A stretch of DNA of 64,000 nucleotides from Catonia carolina (GCA_035578175.1 JAQMRL010000001.1:48755553-48819552), one strand, 5' to 3'. Positions 11,396-22,909 are shown, numbered from the stretch's first letter. The notes: generated by a model from the letters alone, not told the origin. Numbers and translations are program-made.

Positions 11396-11815
11396 AATCG
11401 CATTACTGTCTGCCCATAACAGACAGGTGGAATGTCAAATTATTTACACTCAATCTGTTTGTTGCAGGGCTAAAATAAATAGTTCTGTTTCTTATCACAT
11501 GGTCAGCCAATTAAATGACTGAATCGTTTAAGAACAGAAGAGGTAGAGGTGTAAAAGACACTAGTCAGAGTTATCTTCTCTGAAAGTAATGAATTTCACT
11601 ATACAGCCAGACCCTGTGGTGAATGAAGTGAAGGTGTCATTTGCAGAGTGGAAAATATGTGCTTTTCAGAGGGCCCGGCATGCTGTTAAGCGTACTTTTC
11701 CACTCAGTGAGGAAGGCAATGGTAAACCACCTCACTCCTCGTTTTACTTAGTAAAATCTCTACAGGTTCAAACCAGCCTTTCGGCTGTTGACCTAAACAA
11801 CAACAATCGCATTAC
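11396..11815. repeat. 11-bp target-site duplication of RepA copy 2
   Basis: AATCGCATTAC at 11396-11406 and 11805-11815 directly abuts both ends of the element. Confidence 0.88.
11407..11804 (+). mobile_element. RepA retroposon copy 2 (best-preserved)
   Basis: A 398-bp element flanked by a perfect 11-bp duplication AATCGCATTAC (11396-11406 and 11805-11815), which fixes both ends. It starts TGTCTGCCCATAACAGACAG, able to form a GTCTG/CAGAC hairpin, and ends GACCTAAACAACAAC. The B-box-like GGTTCAAACC lies near the 3-prime end. A 76-codon frame beginning MNFTIQPDPVVNEVK spans its 3-prime half, but comparison with the 29841-30237 copy shows mostly amino-acid-changing substitutions, so it is probably not coding. 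The 5-prime half is not tRNA-like; the RNA ancestor is unknown. Confidence 0.88.
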
Positions 11816-11846
11816 ATAGATAATTAGGGATATCGGGGTATTTATA

Positions 11847-11918
11847 CACCCTGATTGAGATTCGAACTAGTTACATCTGACTTAGCAGTGGAGTACACCA
11901 CCGATTGAGCCAACAAGA
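11847..11918 (-). mobile_element. tRNA-like pseudogene or SINE head
   Basis: Minus-strand TTGGCTCAATCGGTGGTGTA resembles a D-arm/A-box region and TAGTTCGAATCTC a T-arm B-box about 45 bp later. The acceptor and T stems do not pair cleanly, so I call a pseudogene or an isolated SINE head. Confidence 0.45.
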
Positions 11919-11924
11919 CTATTA

Positions 11925-14900
11925 TCTCTACCGATAAAAATCAAAATGGTTAAGAAGAAAGTATTTTTTTGCGAGCTGACCACCATGGATCACGTTTAGG
12001 TTTTTCTCCTTTCCAAAACTTCTTAATTTATCGCTCTGTTGTTTCGTTTCTTTATTCTGTTCATTTTTTTGATTAATAGTTTCATTCCTTCTTCTCGGGA
12101 AATTTAAACTTATCAATTTTTTCCCAAAATTTCCCCTGTCTTTAATTAGTTTTTGGACTATTTAATTTTTTTAAGTCCTTTAAAATTTACGTAAACGAAT
12201 CAGTTACTGTTGTTTTATCACTATTACTACATATTTACTACATTTACTACATATTTACTACATATTTTTAGATATTACTACATATTTTTTCAAATCTGTT
12301 TTCATCCAATCTATAGAAAACACCGCAAAATTTTAGTAATTTTTGTTTTATTTTTGGTTAAAATAAATTATTATCGCTGAACTTGTTTATTGCTAAAATT
12401 TTATAGCATTTCAAATTCTACACTTCAAGAAAAGTGAATGCAATGAATTTGAAAGTGAGTAAATGAATAATCGTGTTTTTACGAATAGGACTATTAGGAA
12501 ATTACCCTGCAAGATACAGTATAATACTAAGATAACACTTATTTTTTCATAATTCATATCAGCGGTTTATACGAGTATAAATATGTTATTTCTCACTCAG
12601 AATTTAATACGGGTCATAATTCAAATCTTACTTAAGTGACTAAGATGTTAAAATTATAAAACGTGCCCATTTTTTTAGGTATTATCACCCTTCAGAATTT
12701 TTGACCATTGTTAAGAAAGCACACTTACTTGTTAAGGGACATGTACGAAAAGGTACCCGTATTTGTAGTTTTTTAACTTTTTACAGGCCAATACAAATAC
12801 GAAAATTCATATAATTAATAAAAATAACTTTCATACGTGTTACAATGTTACAATAATTGAGAAAAATAATTTTCATCAACCTTAAACCTACCGGTTTTAA
12901 AATACTCAGCAAAAGTATCAATTTTTAAGCAAGTTTTATAAACTGCAGGCCTATTATAGAACAGTTATAAAAGAAGTTCAGTGAATCCTTAAAACTTGTG
13001 TTTAAAATTAAAAATTTTAACATGTTGTACGTTTTCCGGTCTACCCGTATTTTTTTTATTTAAAGAATATATTATTACCTATTTGAATTTGTAGATTAAA
13101 CTTGTTCCTAGGAACAAATTTGTGTAGTTATGATTTACTAGCAATTTTATGTCAACAGTAGGGTTCTGAAGAAAATAAACATACTGGTAGATTAATGTAT
13201 TCAAGAACTTCTCGAAGTTAGTGTGATAAATGTTTTATTTTTTTAAATATTTGCATGAATTATTTGACCAGAAGTAAGAATATCTACAGTTATCTGTCTG
13301 TCCTTCCTAAGAAGCTTCATTGACCAACAGTGCAGAACCAACTGAAGAAAAACAAGTTTAAAAATAATCCGTGGGCAAAGTTTAGAGGTTGAATAACCGA
13401 CGCAAAAATCTTTTAATTTTCTGGAGTAAAAATTGAATTAAAAAGGTTTCTGCTCTGTAATTCCTGCGGTTAAGGGGCTCCTGTTTCAATTTTAAAAAAT
13501 TTTTCTTTAATTTTTTTTCATTAAGGGTGGTTTATCTTCATTAAATTTTAACCTACATTACTTTCGAGAACATTAGCAAACGATTCGTCAATTAGGTAGG
13601 CTATAACCGTTCATTCATTTTGAGTTGTTTTTGCATTAAATAGACATAATTTGTAAATGTGTTTTCTATTACATTAATAGGTAAATATAAAAGAGGAGCA
13701 AAGGAAATAGTACGGTTGTATAAGTTTGCCATTTAAGGTTAAGAACTCATGACAAATATTATTATATAGTCTATGTAACACAGCCATGTTATACTGTAGA
13801 TTTACTAAAATATAAGTACCGTTCTGTTAATGTGTCTAATTACATGAGAGGGTGTAACTATAATAAGCTACACATAAACTTAAATAAAGGTAGAGTTCCC
13901 CTTTCTACCATTAACATTGGAAACCTTTCTTTTAAAACTTTATAGGTCTACTTTTAGCTCGTACTACATCACACTAAATACAAGAGTATTACAAAATAAA
14001 TTATTTTATTAAGTCTAGTCAGTCAGTGGTTCACTAGAAAGTACGCATACGCGATTATAAAACTGGCAGCATTTAAATAAAATGCTGGAGAAGAGTTTTA
14101 AATAATGTTTGAGTAGTTTTTAACACGCAAATATAAATCGTTAAGATTTACGGATATAGGAGAGCAATTCAATATATTTTATTGTTTCGCATGTAGTGAA
14201 TTAACTAATACTGTACAAATACAACATTTACTTGGAAAATAAATGACGCATATGATTGTTAACTATTCCATTAACCAGTAAAAATGTAGTAATACTTTGC
14301 ATTTTACTTCTAATTCGTTTCTGTATGGAGAATACCTCTCTATCAGTATTAATACATCGTTCCAATATTACTGCTCTGTGAAAAGAAATCGTTTGATGTT
14401 TTGACCTATTGTCAGAGAGAAAACTCGAGACGTTGAAGAGATGTTCTTGAGTTCGTGTACGTAAATCAAGGCCTACGAATTACTGAAAAAGCTGGGCTGA
14501 GAAGTGCTGAGTAGTTTTTGAGAAAGATTTAAAGAAATTTCATCACTTGCAGAGAAACGGAAAGAATGAAGAAAATTTAGCGATTGATAGAAACTGTCAG
14601 GAAACGGAGAATAAATGTTTCAAAATATCTAAAACAAAGTTGACTGAATAAATCTTTAGAATAGGTTCTATAAAATAAACGTTAATTGTTTGGTGAGTGA
14701 TTTTAAGGAAGTTGGAAAGGGCCTTGACAAAATTTCTATCAACGTTTCTATCAACGATAATACATATTGGGACAAAGAGGTTTCTTCGAAGTGCAAATGC
14801 TGAAAAGTCATAAAGCCTACATTCTTTTTTCTTCTATTTTCAGTGAGTGATGAAAAATTTAAAACTGCTTGATATATGTTCAAATAGGATATTTAATGAT

Positions 14901-16895
14901 CTTAATAATATTGTGTTTCTTGATGACAATTCAGAATTTTAGCGAAAATATAACAGTTGGGTTTAACAGTGGTTCCCAATTGATGGTATGGGAACCGTGG
15001 GGAATCCTTGTACTGCTCGTAAATAATCCGCGATGGTCAAAAAATTAGTAAGGTACTAAAAGTAAGGTACTAGAAATCATTTGGATAAATAAGAGGGAAA
15101 GTCCTTTTGAATTTACCAAGTAAAATAATAATAATACTTTAGTTTCTATCAAACCATACATCTTTATAAAACAATACAATAATAATAATACCCTATGCAT
15201 TAAACAATAATACAATGTGTATAAAACATACATCTTTATACATTCAACGACGAGCAACACAATTTAAATTTATCAGAAAATTATGATAATGACAAACATT
15301 TGAAAATCAGATACTTCTTTATGACAACCTGCGTTGAGGTAGCCTTTTTTTATGTACAACCCAGGCTTATTCATAATGTAAAATGTTTTTGAATTTGTTT
15401 TTTGAAAAAAAAACTTTTAGTTTTGTTATACATAAGCCATAGGGATGTAAGTGGGTTGATCGGTTTTACATACAATAAACCTATATTTTAAAAATACAAA
15501 AAACAAGGCCGCCATTCTCAAAGAGATGTTCAACAAGTTCATTGAGTTCACCTAGGGGCCATTACTATCAGATAATTGGGAACTTCAGCTGTATAGAATT
15601 AATTACTTTTTTTTGTAATATCAGTGCTTATCCTTACTTGAAAAATAAGTTACATGAAGACGTGATAATAGTTGAATCTTATAGAACTACTGAACCGTGT
15701 CATTGTTTTTTACCAGACATATTAAATTGCAGTCAACGGAAATGAGAAAATTTGCTCTGTACTTAACAGCTGTGCTAAGGAAATTGTTTATTTTACTTAT
15801 TTTTTTTACTTAATAGAAGGCTATTTGAATCGGTCATTTCACAAAGCTCACAAGTCAAAAAACTAACTTTTGGAAAAATTAAAAACTTGTAATTTATTTT
15901 GTTTCAATTGAAAAAATATAAATTGTTCAGAGGGCTGTCCCCTTTAATGTAAAATATCCTTTTATTTTTTTTAAAGACAAGCCTCTCGTTAAAAAAAATT
16001 GAAAATTTAGACTTAAGATGCTTCTGAAATAAATTGGAGTAAAATGTTAACTTACGTTGTTTTCTGTAAAATACGATGATAGACCAGAAGAAAATTGTAC
16101 TGTACAATAGTAGTCATTTATTTATTTTAGTAGTTTACATTATGACTTGAAATAGCTTTCTGCAATAATAAAAATTGAAATTCTTAACTTTAAAAAAGAA
16201 AAATTTTGGTTTTCAGGGCTATTCACGTTCTTCATAGTTATCCTAAAAAATAGTTATACATCTTAAAAAGATTTTTGCATCGAATTTTTGTATGGGCTCT
16301 TCCACTAGTCAAAAGATCATCCACTTTCATTTTTTAATTAGAAGGAAACACTTTATATTCTTAAGAATAAGCCTTTTCTTAGTGTTATACGTATATTACT
16401 TAAGGAAAACCAGACTTATGTGATTTTTGTAGGGATGATGTGTTTACATTCAGTTAGTTCTAAAGTGCACTAAAGAAAAAATGTAAAATTTTGACTTATG
16501 GGTTTTCTGAAATGGCTGATTCATTTTATAAATTGTTAGCGCATGTAGGCCTAACCTTCAATTTTTAAAAATTCTAATCAACACATTTTATGGTAAGTTC
16601 AGAAATCAGGCTGTGTTAGCTAGAATATTAGAGTCATTACGAAAACTAAATATGAGTAAGTCCGGTTTTAATTGAAAATATTTATGGAGGCTCACTAATC
16701 AATAGTCACTCGAGTTAGTTCTTGTAATAAGTAATCAACTGCTGTTGAGTAATTACTTTTAGATAGCAGTAATAGGCTACTTACTGAAACGTCGGAATTA
16801 TGATGATGATATCTCTGATTAAGAGTTTATCTTAGTATATATTATTTAAAATTGTTTTTCACTAGTACGTGTATATTTTATTAATTTTTTAGAAT
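11925..16895. other. 5 kb of AT-rich DNA without a recognised gene
   Basis: Only minor structures are seen: a degenerate tandem array of TACTACATATT-like units at 12223-12288, a 12-bp tandem duplication GTAAGGTACTA around 15046-15070, a duplicated ACATCTTTAT segment and (TAA) runs at 15150-15240, and a TAGGCCTA octamer at 16546-16553. Open frames (for example 11928-12116 minus, 14668-14883 minus, 15542-15745 plus) have no recognisable domain. Confidence 0.45.
12223..12288. repeat. short tandem repeat, TTACTACATAT-type
   Basis: About five imperfect units of TTACTACATATT in 66 bp. Simple-sequence slippage is the likely origin. Confidence 0.7.
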
Positions 16896-16901
16896 TAATA
16901 T

Positions 16902-17140
16902 GTTTTAAGCCACTTCAACAGATTAGTCGTTTCCGACTACTGTGGGTTATGAAATTGGAACGGCTAATAATAATTGCTCGCCACTCCAGCGGCGCTTCGC
17001 GCCGCTTACGTGTTTTAGCCTTACAGGGGTAGGTGGATCTGAAATCATAAGTGGATCAAAGCCATGGAAGTGCGTGCGCTGCGTGCCCGCACTTTGCCAC
17101 AAGGTGAAGTTCGACCGCCAAAGGGGTCGGGGGAATCAGA
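16902..17140 (-). mobile_element. S1-tail element with unusual GC-rich head
   Basis: 16902-16955 is a decayed reverse-strand S1 tail (GTTTCCGACTACTGTGGGTTATG). Instead of the usual tRNA-Val-like head it continues into about 165 bp of GC-rich DNA. That includes a perfect hairpin, AGCGGCGC-TTC-GCGCCGCT at 16988-17006, and blocks such as GTGCGTGCGCTGCGTGCCCG and GACCGCCAAAGGGGTCGGGG. The contrast with the AT-rich surroundings indicates an inserted sequence. The head matches no RNA I recognise. A 77-codon plus-strand frame across it (16942-17172) looks like a by-product of the GC-rich repeat. Confidence 0.45.
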
Positions 17141-17147
17141 ATATTTT

Positions 17148-17226
17148 TAAGTTTGAAGATTTGAAAGTTTAAAGATGATGTTTGAAGTTTCAAAATTTCA
17201 ACTTTGAATGTTTGAAGTTTGAAGGT
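17148..17226. repeat. degenerate TTTGAAG tandem repeat
   Basis: About nine imperfect copies of a TTTGAAG-like unit directly follow the GC-rich segment. Confidence 0.6.
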
Positions 17227-17229
17227 ATG

Positions 17230-17395
17230 ACAATTTGACTTTTTCTGTGTTTTCTCGGTAATCTGGTGAGTTAAAAGCGACTTTAGCTACATGGCCTTGA
17301 AGTACTTTGGACGGGGCACAAGATATGTCCAATATACTTTCTCGCTACGATGCAGCGTTTAGGAGATAAAAAAAGTTTACCCCCCCCCCCCCAAC
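17230..17395. other. moderate-GC segment ending in a C13 tract
   Basis: 17240-17370 is less AT-rich than its surroundings and ends at a run of 13 C (17380-17392). It has the look of a degraded repeat (for example TCGCTACGATGCAGCGTTT) but I cannot assign it. A plus-strand frame running through the C-tract as polyproline is not credible as a gene. Confidence 0.3.
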
Positions 17396-17399
17396 TTTG

Positions 17400-18540
17400 G
17401 GGAGGAAACTACATTGGAAACTATCTGATCTTCAAACAAACATCCATACTTCATCACTTTTTCTGGATTCTATTTTCTTTCAGCCGAATTTGGTTAGGGA
17501 TAACCAGTGGTGTTTTACACCATACACGGTATGGGTGTCAGCTCTCACCATACCTAATCGCTCACCCAAAAGGTTTTTATTTCGTTCAAAAATATATTCC
17601 AGCATTCAACATACATTTATATCCACAGTATAAAATTACAAGACTTTTAAATGCAACTGGAGTCTGTATAAATTAAAATGACAACACACGATTAATTTTC
17701 ACCGATCCCACTTAACGCTAATTTAATTTCTCATTATCTTTCCATTAATATATTTCCTACTTACATGTTTTAGTGGTTATTCTCTGTTTTGGTTATGGAA
17801 GTGTATGAATGGATCAAAAAGTTCTAGTCACATCTTGGGATTCGTACATAAGACCGTGAGCTTTGCTGTCTAATATTGAAATATTGCTTTCCCGAGGCAG
17901 CCATTAATAGCCTTTTAAAATGGAAAAGTATTTTTAAACTCGATTGCAAAATCATTCGGTTGTGTCAATATCCTTTAGTTATTTATTACGGATAATGATA
18001 GGCTATATATTTTTTTTAATTATAACATTTTTTAACAATAGACTTGTCAATTATATTTCTATATTTTTAAATAATGTATTTTGATTTGACAACTAACCGT
18101 TCAGCTGTAGTAATTGATCCGTAACTACATATTCTTAAATAAGGCATCAAATGTTACATATTTCATACCACGAATTTAATATCTATCTTTGGTCAGGGGT
18201 CATGAAGAGGTATTTTAATTATTAATTTATTCAATTTAAATTTAACAGAAAATAATCGTAAGTTGTAATGTTAATTTTGCATTTCTATTTCTCTCTCGAT
18301 TTCATTTCAACTATTATGGAGATAGCTATAATTTCCATATGTCTTAGATCAACATTGAACATATTTATCTCTCAGAATTGTTCCAACTTAAGAATGCACA
18401 AATTAAAAACTAATTTTTTCTACAAATTCGTTCTCAGCTTTTATAGATTGGTATATTTTAGTAATAGGCTACATTTTTAATGTGGAACAGCCCAGTAAAA
18501 TTATTTTTTATTTAAAGAACAAATACAAGTTTCAATACGA
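17400..18540. other. AT-rich DNA with one possible SINE head
   Basis: Nothing firm except a tRNA-like stretch at about 17834-17903, minus strand (forward-strand GGGATTCGTACATAAGACC), probably a very old SINE head. Confidence 0.35.
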
Positions 18541-18544
18541 CTAT

Positions 18545-18835
18545 CTGGAGGCATGAATTTCAGTCCGCTGACGAAACTTTTTCCGTTACTATCTGACGCA
18601 CTTCGGAAGAGTAAAACGATATTTTTAGTTGCCCGGTTAGAGGGAAAAGTCTGCGTATCGTGTTAGCCCTGCCACACTCGTTTCTCACTTCACATTACAA
18701 ACATAAGTTTCAATAAAGACTCCTTCGTTACTTGTGTGAGAGGAGAATTCAAGAATATTTCGCACGTTACACCCCATCAACTGTTCAACCTATCTGCAAC
18801 AACTATACGAGTTGCCGTCCAGAATTCATTCATTA
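18545..18835. other. CpG-rich, higher-GC patch
   Basis: This stretch has many CpG dinucleotides (for example GTCCGCTGACG, TGACGCACTTCGG, GCCCGGTTAG, GTCTGCGTATCG) and visibly higher GC than its neighbours. It contains a 37-codon plus-strand frame starting ATGAATTTCAGTCCG. It could be a promoter-proximal region, a conserved host element or a transposon fragment. I see no TATA/Inr pair or domain. Confidence 0.35.
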
Positions 18836-18839
18836 CATT

Positions 18840-19494
18840 TTGTTGAAAGTCGAGAATTAGATTTTAACTTTTTTATGAAAATACACGAAGTTAACTTTGC
18901 TAGGAGAACGTTGAGCCCAATAGACAAAGTTGAATCGGAAATTTCTGATAGTATTTTATCATAACAAAACTAACTGCGTTCTTTGTGTCTTATGAGTATT
19001 TACGAATTAGTATGTAACCTGTTTATGATAACCTAAGCATTCACTTATTCTTCTGGAGTTTCTTACTTTAAGTTTGGAGATGAAGCAAAAAAAGTTTGAT
19101 TTGTTTTCTATTTTGATTTATGTTTTATTAAATCGATAAGTAAAAAATATTAGGACTGTTTAGATTTTCTTTGTGAAATGTTATTAAAAATTAGATACCA
19201 ACAATTAAAAAACGATATTTTATCGGTAATGTAGAAGTATGTATGGATTTAAATGTAATTTTAAACATGCAAAATTAATAAACACCGTCTATTAGTTTTG
19301 TGATTATAGAAAAATCATATTGTTAAAATACTCGTGTAAAGATCAATCAATGAACTGGCTACTTGTTACCAGTTAATAAACTGGCAAGTGATGCTAATGG
19401 ATACTTTAAAAAATTCACACATCCGGTTAGATAAATAAAAACAAAACTCATCTGCTCGTGTTAATATAACTTATTTGCATTTCATTCAATCAAT
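18840..19494. other. AT-rich DNA, nothing recognised
   Basis: No coding or repeat signal seen. Confidence 0.45.
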
Positions 19495-19505
19495 CGCTTC
19501 TATTT

Positions 19506-19670
19506 TGTTTTTTTTTTATTTTAAATTTCATCAACAACTCGGTTATTAGCGACTACGGTGGGTTATGTAAAGTAGAATTTAATTTGTGAAAATTCCCAGA
19601 CCCTAGCCGGGAATCGAAGCCGGGACCTCCGCGTTGTAGGATAGCACACTACCATTACGCTTCGGAGACA
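19506..19670 (-). mobile_element. SINE family S1 (tRNA-Val-like)
   Basis: Read on the minus strand: head with A-box-like AAGCGTAATGGTAGTGTG, B-box GGCTTCGATTCCCGG, body CTAGGGTCTGGGAATTTTCA, and tail GTCGCTAATAACCGAGTTGT followed by an A-rich end. It matches 53788-53959 throughout. A short flanking match, GCTTCTAT (19495-19502 and 19671-19678), is a probable target-site duplication. Confidence 0.8.
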
Positions 19671-19693
19671 GCTTCTATATTAATGATGATTCG

Positions 19694-19862
19694 TTTGGTT
19701 TTTACCTCCGACTGTTGCGCACATTAGGGCTAATATCGAAGATAGTGAAGGATGATAAATGAAAATAAATGATGACATAATGCCTAATCTGACCGGGTAT
19801 CAAACCCGGTTCTCCTAAAATAGAAGTTAGTTGCGTTGACCATTACACCAAAGCATTACACT
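19694..19862 (-). mobile_element. SINE with S2-type tail and different head
   Basis: The minus strand has a tRNA-like head (TTTGGTGTAATGGTCAACGC, B-box GGGTTTGATACCCGG) and ends in a tail whose forward-strand form, GGTTTTTACCTCCGACTGTT, corresponds to the S2 tail GGTTTAACGTCCGACTGTTT at 39697. The head is not that of the S2 copies at 39683 and 40275. It lies just beyond the S1 copy in the same orientation. Confidence 0.65.
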
Positions 19863-19864
19863 AA

Positions 19865-20325
19865 GATGATTGCAAATAAGTAGGCTAAATAAAACTAGAG
19901 AAAAAATGTCTATATCTTGTAACATTTTTAAATTTGTTCCTCGCAAATACAATAGCCCTGAATAAGAAGTAAAACATAAAAATGCAGTTTAACAGCCTTG
20001 TTAATACAGTAAAATAAAACAGTATTCAGTAAGTACAATTTAAAACTTATCACTGAGCATCCGTCTCAATTTGAGCTACTTGGTACCAAAACAATTAATT
20101 GTGACTTCGGTCGTAATTTTAATCGAAACTCTAAACTATGTTTGTAGGCAAAACTATTTATAGGGATTTTTGGGAAGTTACGAATTGTATCGTTAAGATT
20201 ATTACAAATTTAATGTTTGAAATAATGCTTAAAGAATGCAACAAGCTGCTTTTGTTTACCGCAGAGTAGTAGATTATTCCGTTCCTTAAAATAATTATTG
20301 ACTTTCCGCATTTAAAAAACGTTTA
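19865..20325. other. AT-rich DNA, nothing recognised
   Basis: No coding or repeat signal seen. Confidence 0.45.
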
Positions 20326-20327
20326 TT

Positions 20328-20425
20328 TTTATTTTTTTTATTAGTTTATTTAAGTCGCATCAACAGCTCGGTCATTAGTGACTACAGTGGGATATGTAAC
20401 GGTGGGTTTTAACGTGATAAGAGAT
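20328..20425 (-). mobile_element. SINE family S1, tail only
   Basis: Forward-strand TTTAAGTCGCATCAACAGCT and GGTCATTAGTGACTACAGTG are the reversed S1 tail and the adjoining body (GGGATATGTAACGG). The tRNA-like head is absent, so the copy is 5-prime truncated next to the LINE relic that begins at 20469. Confidence 0.7.
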
Positions 20426-20468
20426 AAGAAAAAAATTTCTCTCTGTTAATTCCAAAATTAGACATGAA

Positions 20469-20764
20469 AAGCGGAGAATTTCTCATATTTTCCACATCCT
20501 GAGAATACCTGGTAGCTGGATACTAAAACAACTTTTAACCAGAGAGCTGAGTTTGAAATCTGGAGGGAGATATACAGCGGAAGTTAAGGAGGACCTAGAA
20601 GAAATTGAACTAATGACTGAGAATGCAATGTATGAACCGAAGAAAAATAAATTTTTGAACACAAAATGGTTTAAAATAGACAAAATACTAGAGTTGTGCG
20701 GTTGACGGATGAGCAGCGAAAAGCAAGATCGGAAAATATGAAGAATTATTGGCAGAGGAAATGA
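20469..20764 (+). pseudogene. LINE ORF2 C-terminal relic (RTE-like)
   Basis: From 20469 the plus strand reads KRRISHIFHILRIPGSW, then TAEVKEDLEEIELM and KNKFLNTKWFKIDK up to a TGA at 20703-20705. The continuation lies in another frame: TDEQRKARSENMKNYWQRK ending at TGA 20762-20764. Many insect LINE proteins end in this way: a (R/K)-R-(I/L)-x-F-x-x-H segment, an EV-x-x-DL segment, and a final WTEEQR-x-x-x-SE-x-M-K-x-YW block. One frameshift therefore separates the two halves. No reverse transcriptase core is present. Family assignment within LINEs is tentative. Confidence 0.6.
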
Positions 20765-20841
20765 AACTAATGGGCCAAAAGAGACAAATCAAATAATCGA
20801 CTTAAGTGATCCAATGAGATCAAATAAGCCAAAAAAAGACA

Positions 20842-21110
20842 AGCAACTTTGGTTTGTTTGTACGACATAATCTCAGAAACTATTTCAATTTAATGATTTC
20901 AAAAATTCTTTAGTTGGAAGATTAGAGCTTTCTGAGTAACATAGGCTATATGCCATTATGAAACTTCAAATTTTGCAAAAAAAATGTAAATTATTATTTA
21001 TTGCTTATAATGTATTTATGCAATACGAGAATTCTTTGTTAGATTGTAATGTACAGTCAGGTGTATCAGGTATGGACAGATATCCAGAAAATAATGTCAC
21101 ATGTAACGCA
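20842..21110 (+). repeat. Helitron-like repeat H, copy 1 (partial)
   Basis: Shared with 22569-22905 and 54722-55430: GTTTGTTTGTAC, AATCTCAGAAACTA, a TTTCTGAGTAACATAGGCT block, and further on CAGGTATGG and ATAATGTCAC. The 5-prime TCTGTACTAATATTACAAAG end seen in copy 2 is missing here. Confidence 0.55.
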
Positions 21111-21114
21111 TAGA

Positions 21115-22045
21115 AAGTTATGTAAACCATCCACAAATAAAATAATCAATTTGTTTAAGAACTCGATTTTACCTACTTCTTCTTGTAACACATGCAGATT
21201 GTCGCATTGTCTAAAACTGTAAGTACAAAAAACCAATTTATTTTACTCCATTGGACATCAAAAACAACATACATTGTTTTAAAAAATAAATTATTAAATC
21301 TTATTATGACTTATTAGTTTGCAAGTTACTTATAAAACTAAAATAAAATTGATTAATTTTTGTAATAATCATTGTATTCAGGCGAAAAATAACCAATAAA
21401 TTATAATTAATACGAGATCACTAATATAATTAAGCAATAATCTTATAACAGCCTACTTTATTTTCATTTAAACTGTTCAAAAGTAGGCAATTATGTAAGT
21501 TAGACGCACGATTAAATAACCATTAACACAGAACAGTGAGAGCTATTATGAATGAACTTCATCTGATACCATTTAAATTATTTGTTCCTCAATTGTGATT
21601 CATTATAATATACATCAACGAGTAATAAATTCATTGAACTCATACGTAGATTATTGACTTCAACTAACCATTAACAGCAATAATAAATGTCAAATAATGC
21701 TTCTATTACAGCCAATAATTAATTATAAAGTAAAAATACAGTAGTAGCTAAACAAAATCAAAGGAATAATATTGTCTAATTACTATGATTGATGATTACT
21801 TAAAGTTATTCAAAAGATATTAGATATTGTTATCAAAATATTATGTAGCAATTATATATTTTAATAAACAATAAAAAATTTAAGGCGCCAGTATATTTCT
21901 TGTGAAAGGAATTATTCAGATGCAAAATTATTACTTTTTCCTTAACAATTTTTATTATATTTTGTCTACCCGTTTTTATGGTTTAAGTTCATGATAGACC
22001 ACGCGCCAGTTAATTACTTGTAAACCTTTCTTTATGTTTTATCTT
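21115..22045. other. AT-rich DNA, nothing recognised
   Basis: No coding or repeat signal seen. Confidence 0.45.
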
Positions 22046-22050
22046 ATAAC

Positions 22051-22230
22051 CTATTTTTCAGAATTCACTGCAGTGAATGCTACTTTCTTCCATCCTTTGG
22101 GGTTTTCTTTTCCCCTGTCTTCCGTTGTTCTCGCATTTATTTGTATTTTGTTTGGACGTAGATGTTTTTCATTTTTTCATACATTGTCAAGGTTTTTCGT
22201 GATTTCCTTAAACCACTTATCCACTAGTCC
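22051..22230 (-). pseudogene. possible LINE C-terminal relic
   Basis: The minus strand reads about 59 codons with one internal TGA: LVDKWFKEITKNLDNV, stop, then KNEKHLRPNKIQINARTTED and NPKGWKKVAFTAVNSEK before a terminal TAG. Highly charged, Lys/Asn-rich peptides of this kind are common at LINE ORF2 C termini, but no diagnostic motif is present. It has no ATG. I list it because composition differs from the noise frames nearby. Confidence 0.25.
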
Positions 22231-22239
22231 GATTGTTAA

Positions 22240-22565
22240 AAAATAATTTTTCTTAATCATTCGTCATTTATACCGTATAGTTTTCTGTAGAATTTTGTGT
22301 TCATTATATGATTTTTTTCAATTACTGATTGTTTTCCTTGTGTAGACTGGAGTCATTTCTAGACCGCAGGGCAGGAGGGCAAATAGAGAAAATACCCTGG
22401 GGATGTTTTCTCTCGGAAATTTTTAAGTAAAGAAGTTCCGAGTAAATAAGAAATAAACTTTAAATCACCAGGATTTATTGCTCAGAATAATAAAATTTAC
22501 CTTGAAAATCCCATCATTCCTCGGTTATTTAAAAAAAATATTTCAATATTTCAAAATTCCTCGGT
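22240..22565. other. no feature recognised
   Basis: AT-rich apart from a short higher-GC stretch at about 22350-22430 (GACCGCAGGGCAGGAGGGC) that I cannot assign. Confidence 0.4.
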
Positions 22566-22568
22566 TAT

Positions 22569-22905
22569 TATCTGTACTAATATTACAAAGAAGTAACGTT
22601 TGTTTGTCTGTACAAGGTAATCTCAGAGACTAGCCATTCGTTTTTAAAATTCTTTCACTGTTGAAAACTTGAGAGCTTCTTGAGTAACATAGGTTATAAT
22701 TGCATCACGTTATTTTAAATTTTGAAAAAGTTTGTAATCGGTTTAATTTATTTGTTTTATTGATATTTTATCATCGTTTAATTAATTTGTTTTGCTGTCG
22801 TTTGGGACAGAGACCTTTGCTAAAAAAAAGTAGATATATTATGTTTATGTGTAACAAACGCGGGATATATGTACGGTATATTATACTAAAATTTAAATTA
22901 AATTT
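22569..22905 (+). repeat. Helitron-like repeat H, copy 2
   Basis: It starts TCTGTACTAATATTACAAAG after an A, then GTTTGTTTGTCTGTAC, AATCTCAGAGACTA, AAATTCTTTCACTGTTG and GAGTAACATAGGTTATA. This order is the one I know from insect repeats generally classed as non-autonomous Helitrons, which insert between A and T and begin TC. No CTRR end with hairpin is visible, so the class is uncertain. Confidence 0.45.
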
Positions 22906-22909
22906 GACA

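Noticed and set aside
11589..11819. A 76-codon frame in RepA, with a similar frame in the copy at 29814-30056, as a conserved small protein
   Set aside because: Between the two copies most base differences change an amino acid (about eleven against three silent), and the frame is broken in the copy at 4581-4974. This is what neutral repeat copies would show.
17350..17676. Plus-strand 108-codon frame with a polyproline run
   Set aside because: The prolines come from the C13 tract; the rest is unremarkable translation of AT-rich DNA.
19786..19862. A stand-alone tRNA gene on the minus strand
   Set aside because: The T-arm pairs well but the sequence continues into an S2-type tail, so it is a SINE head.
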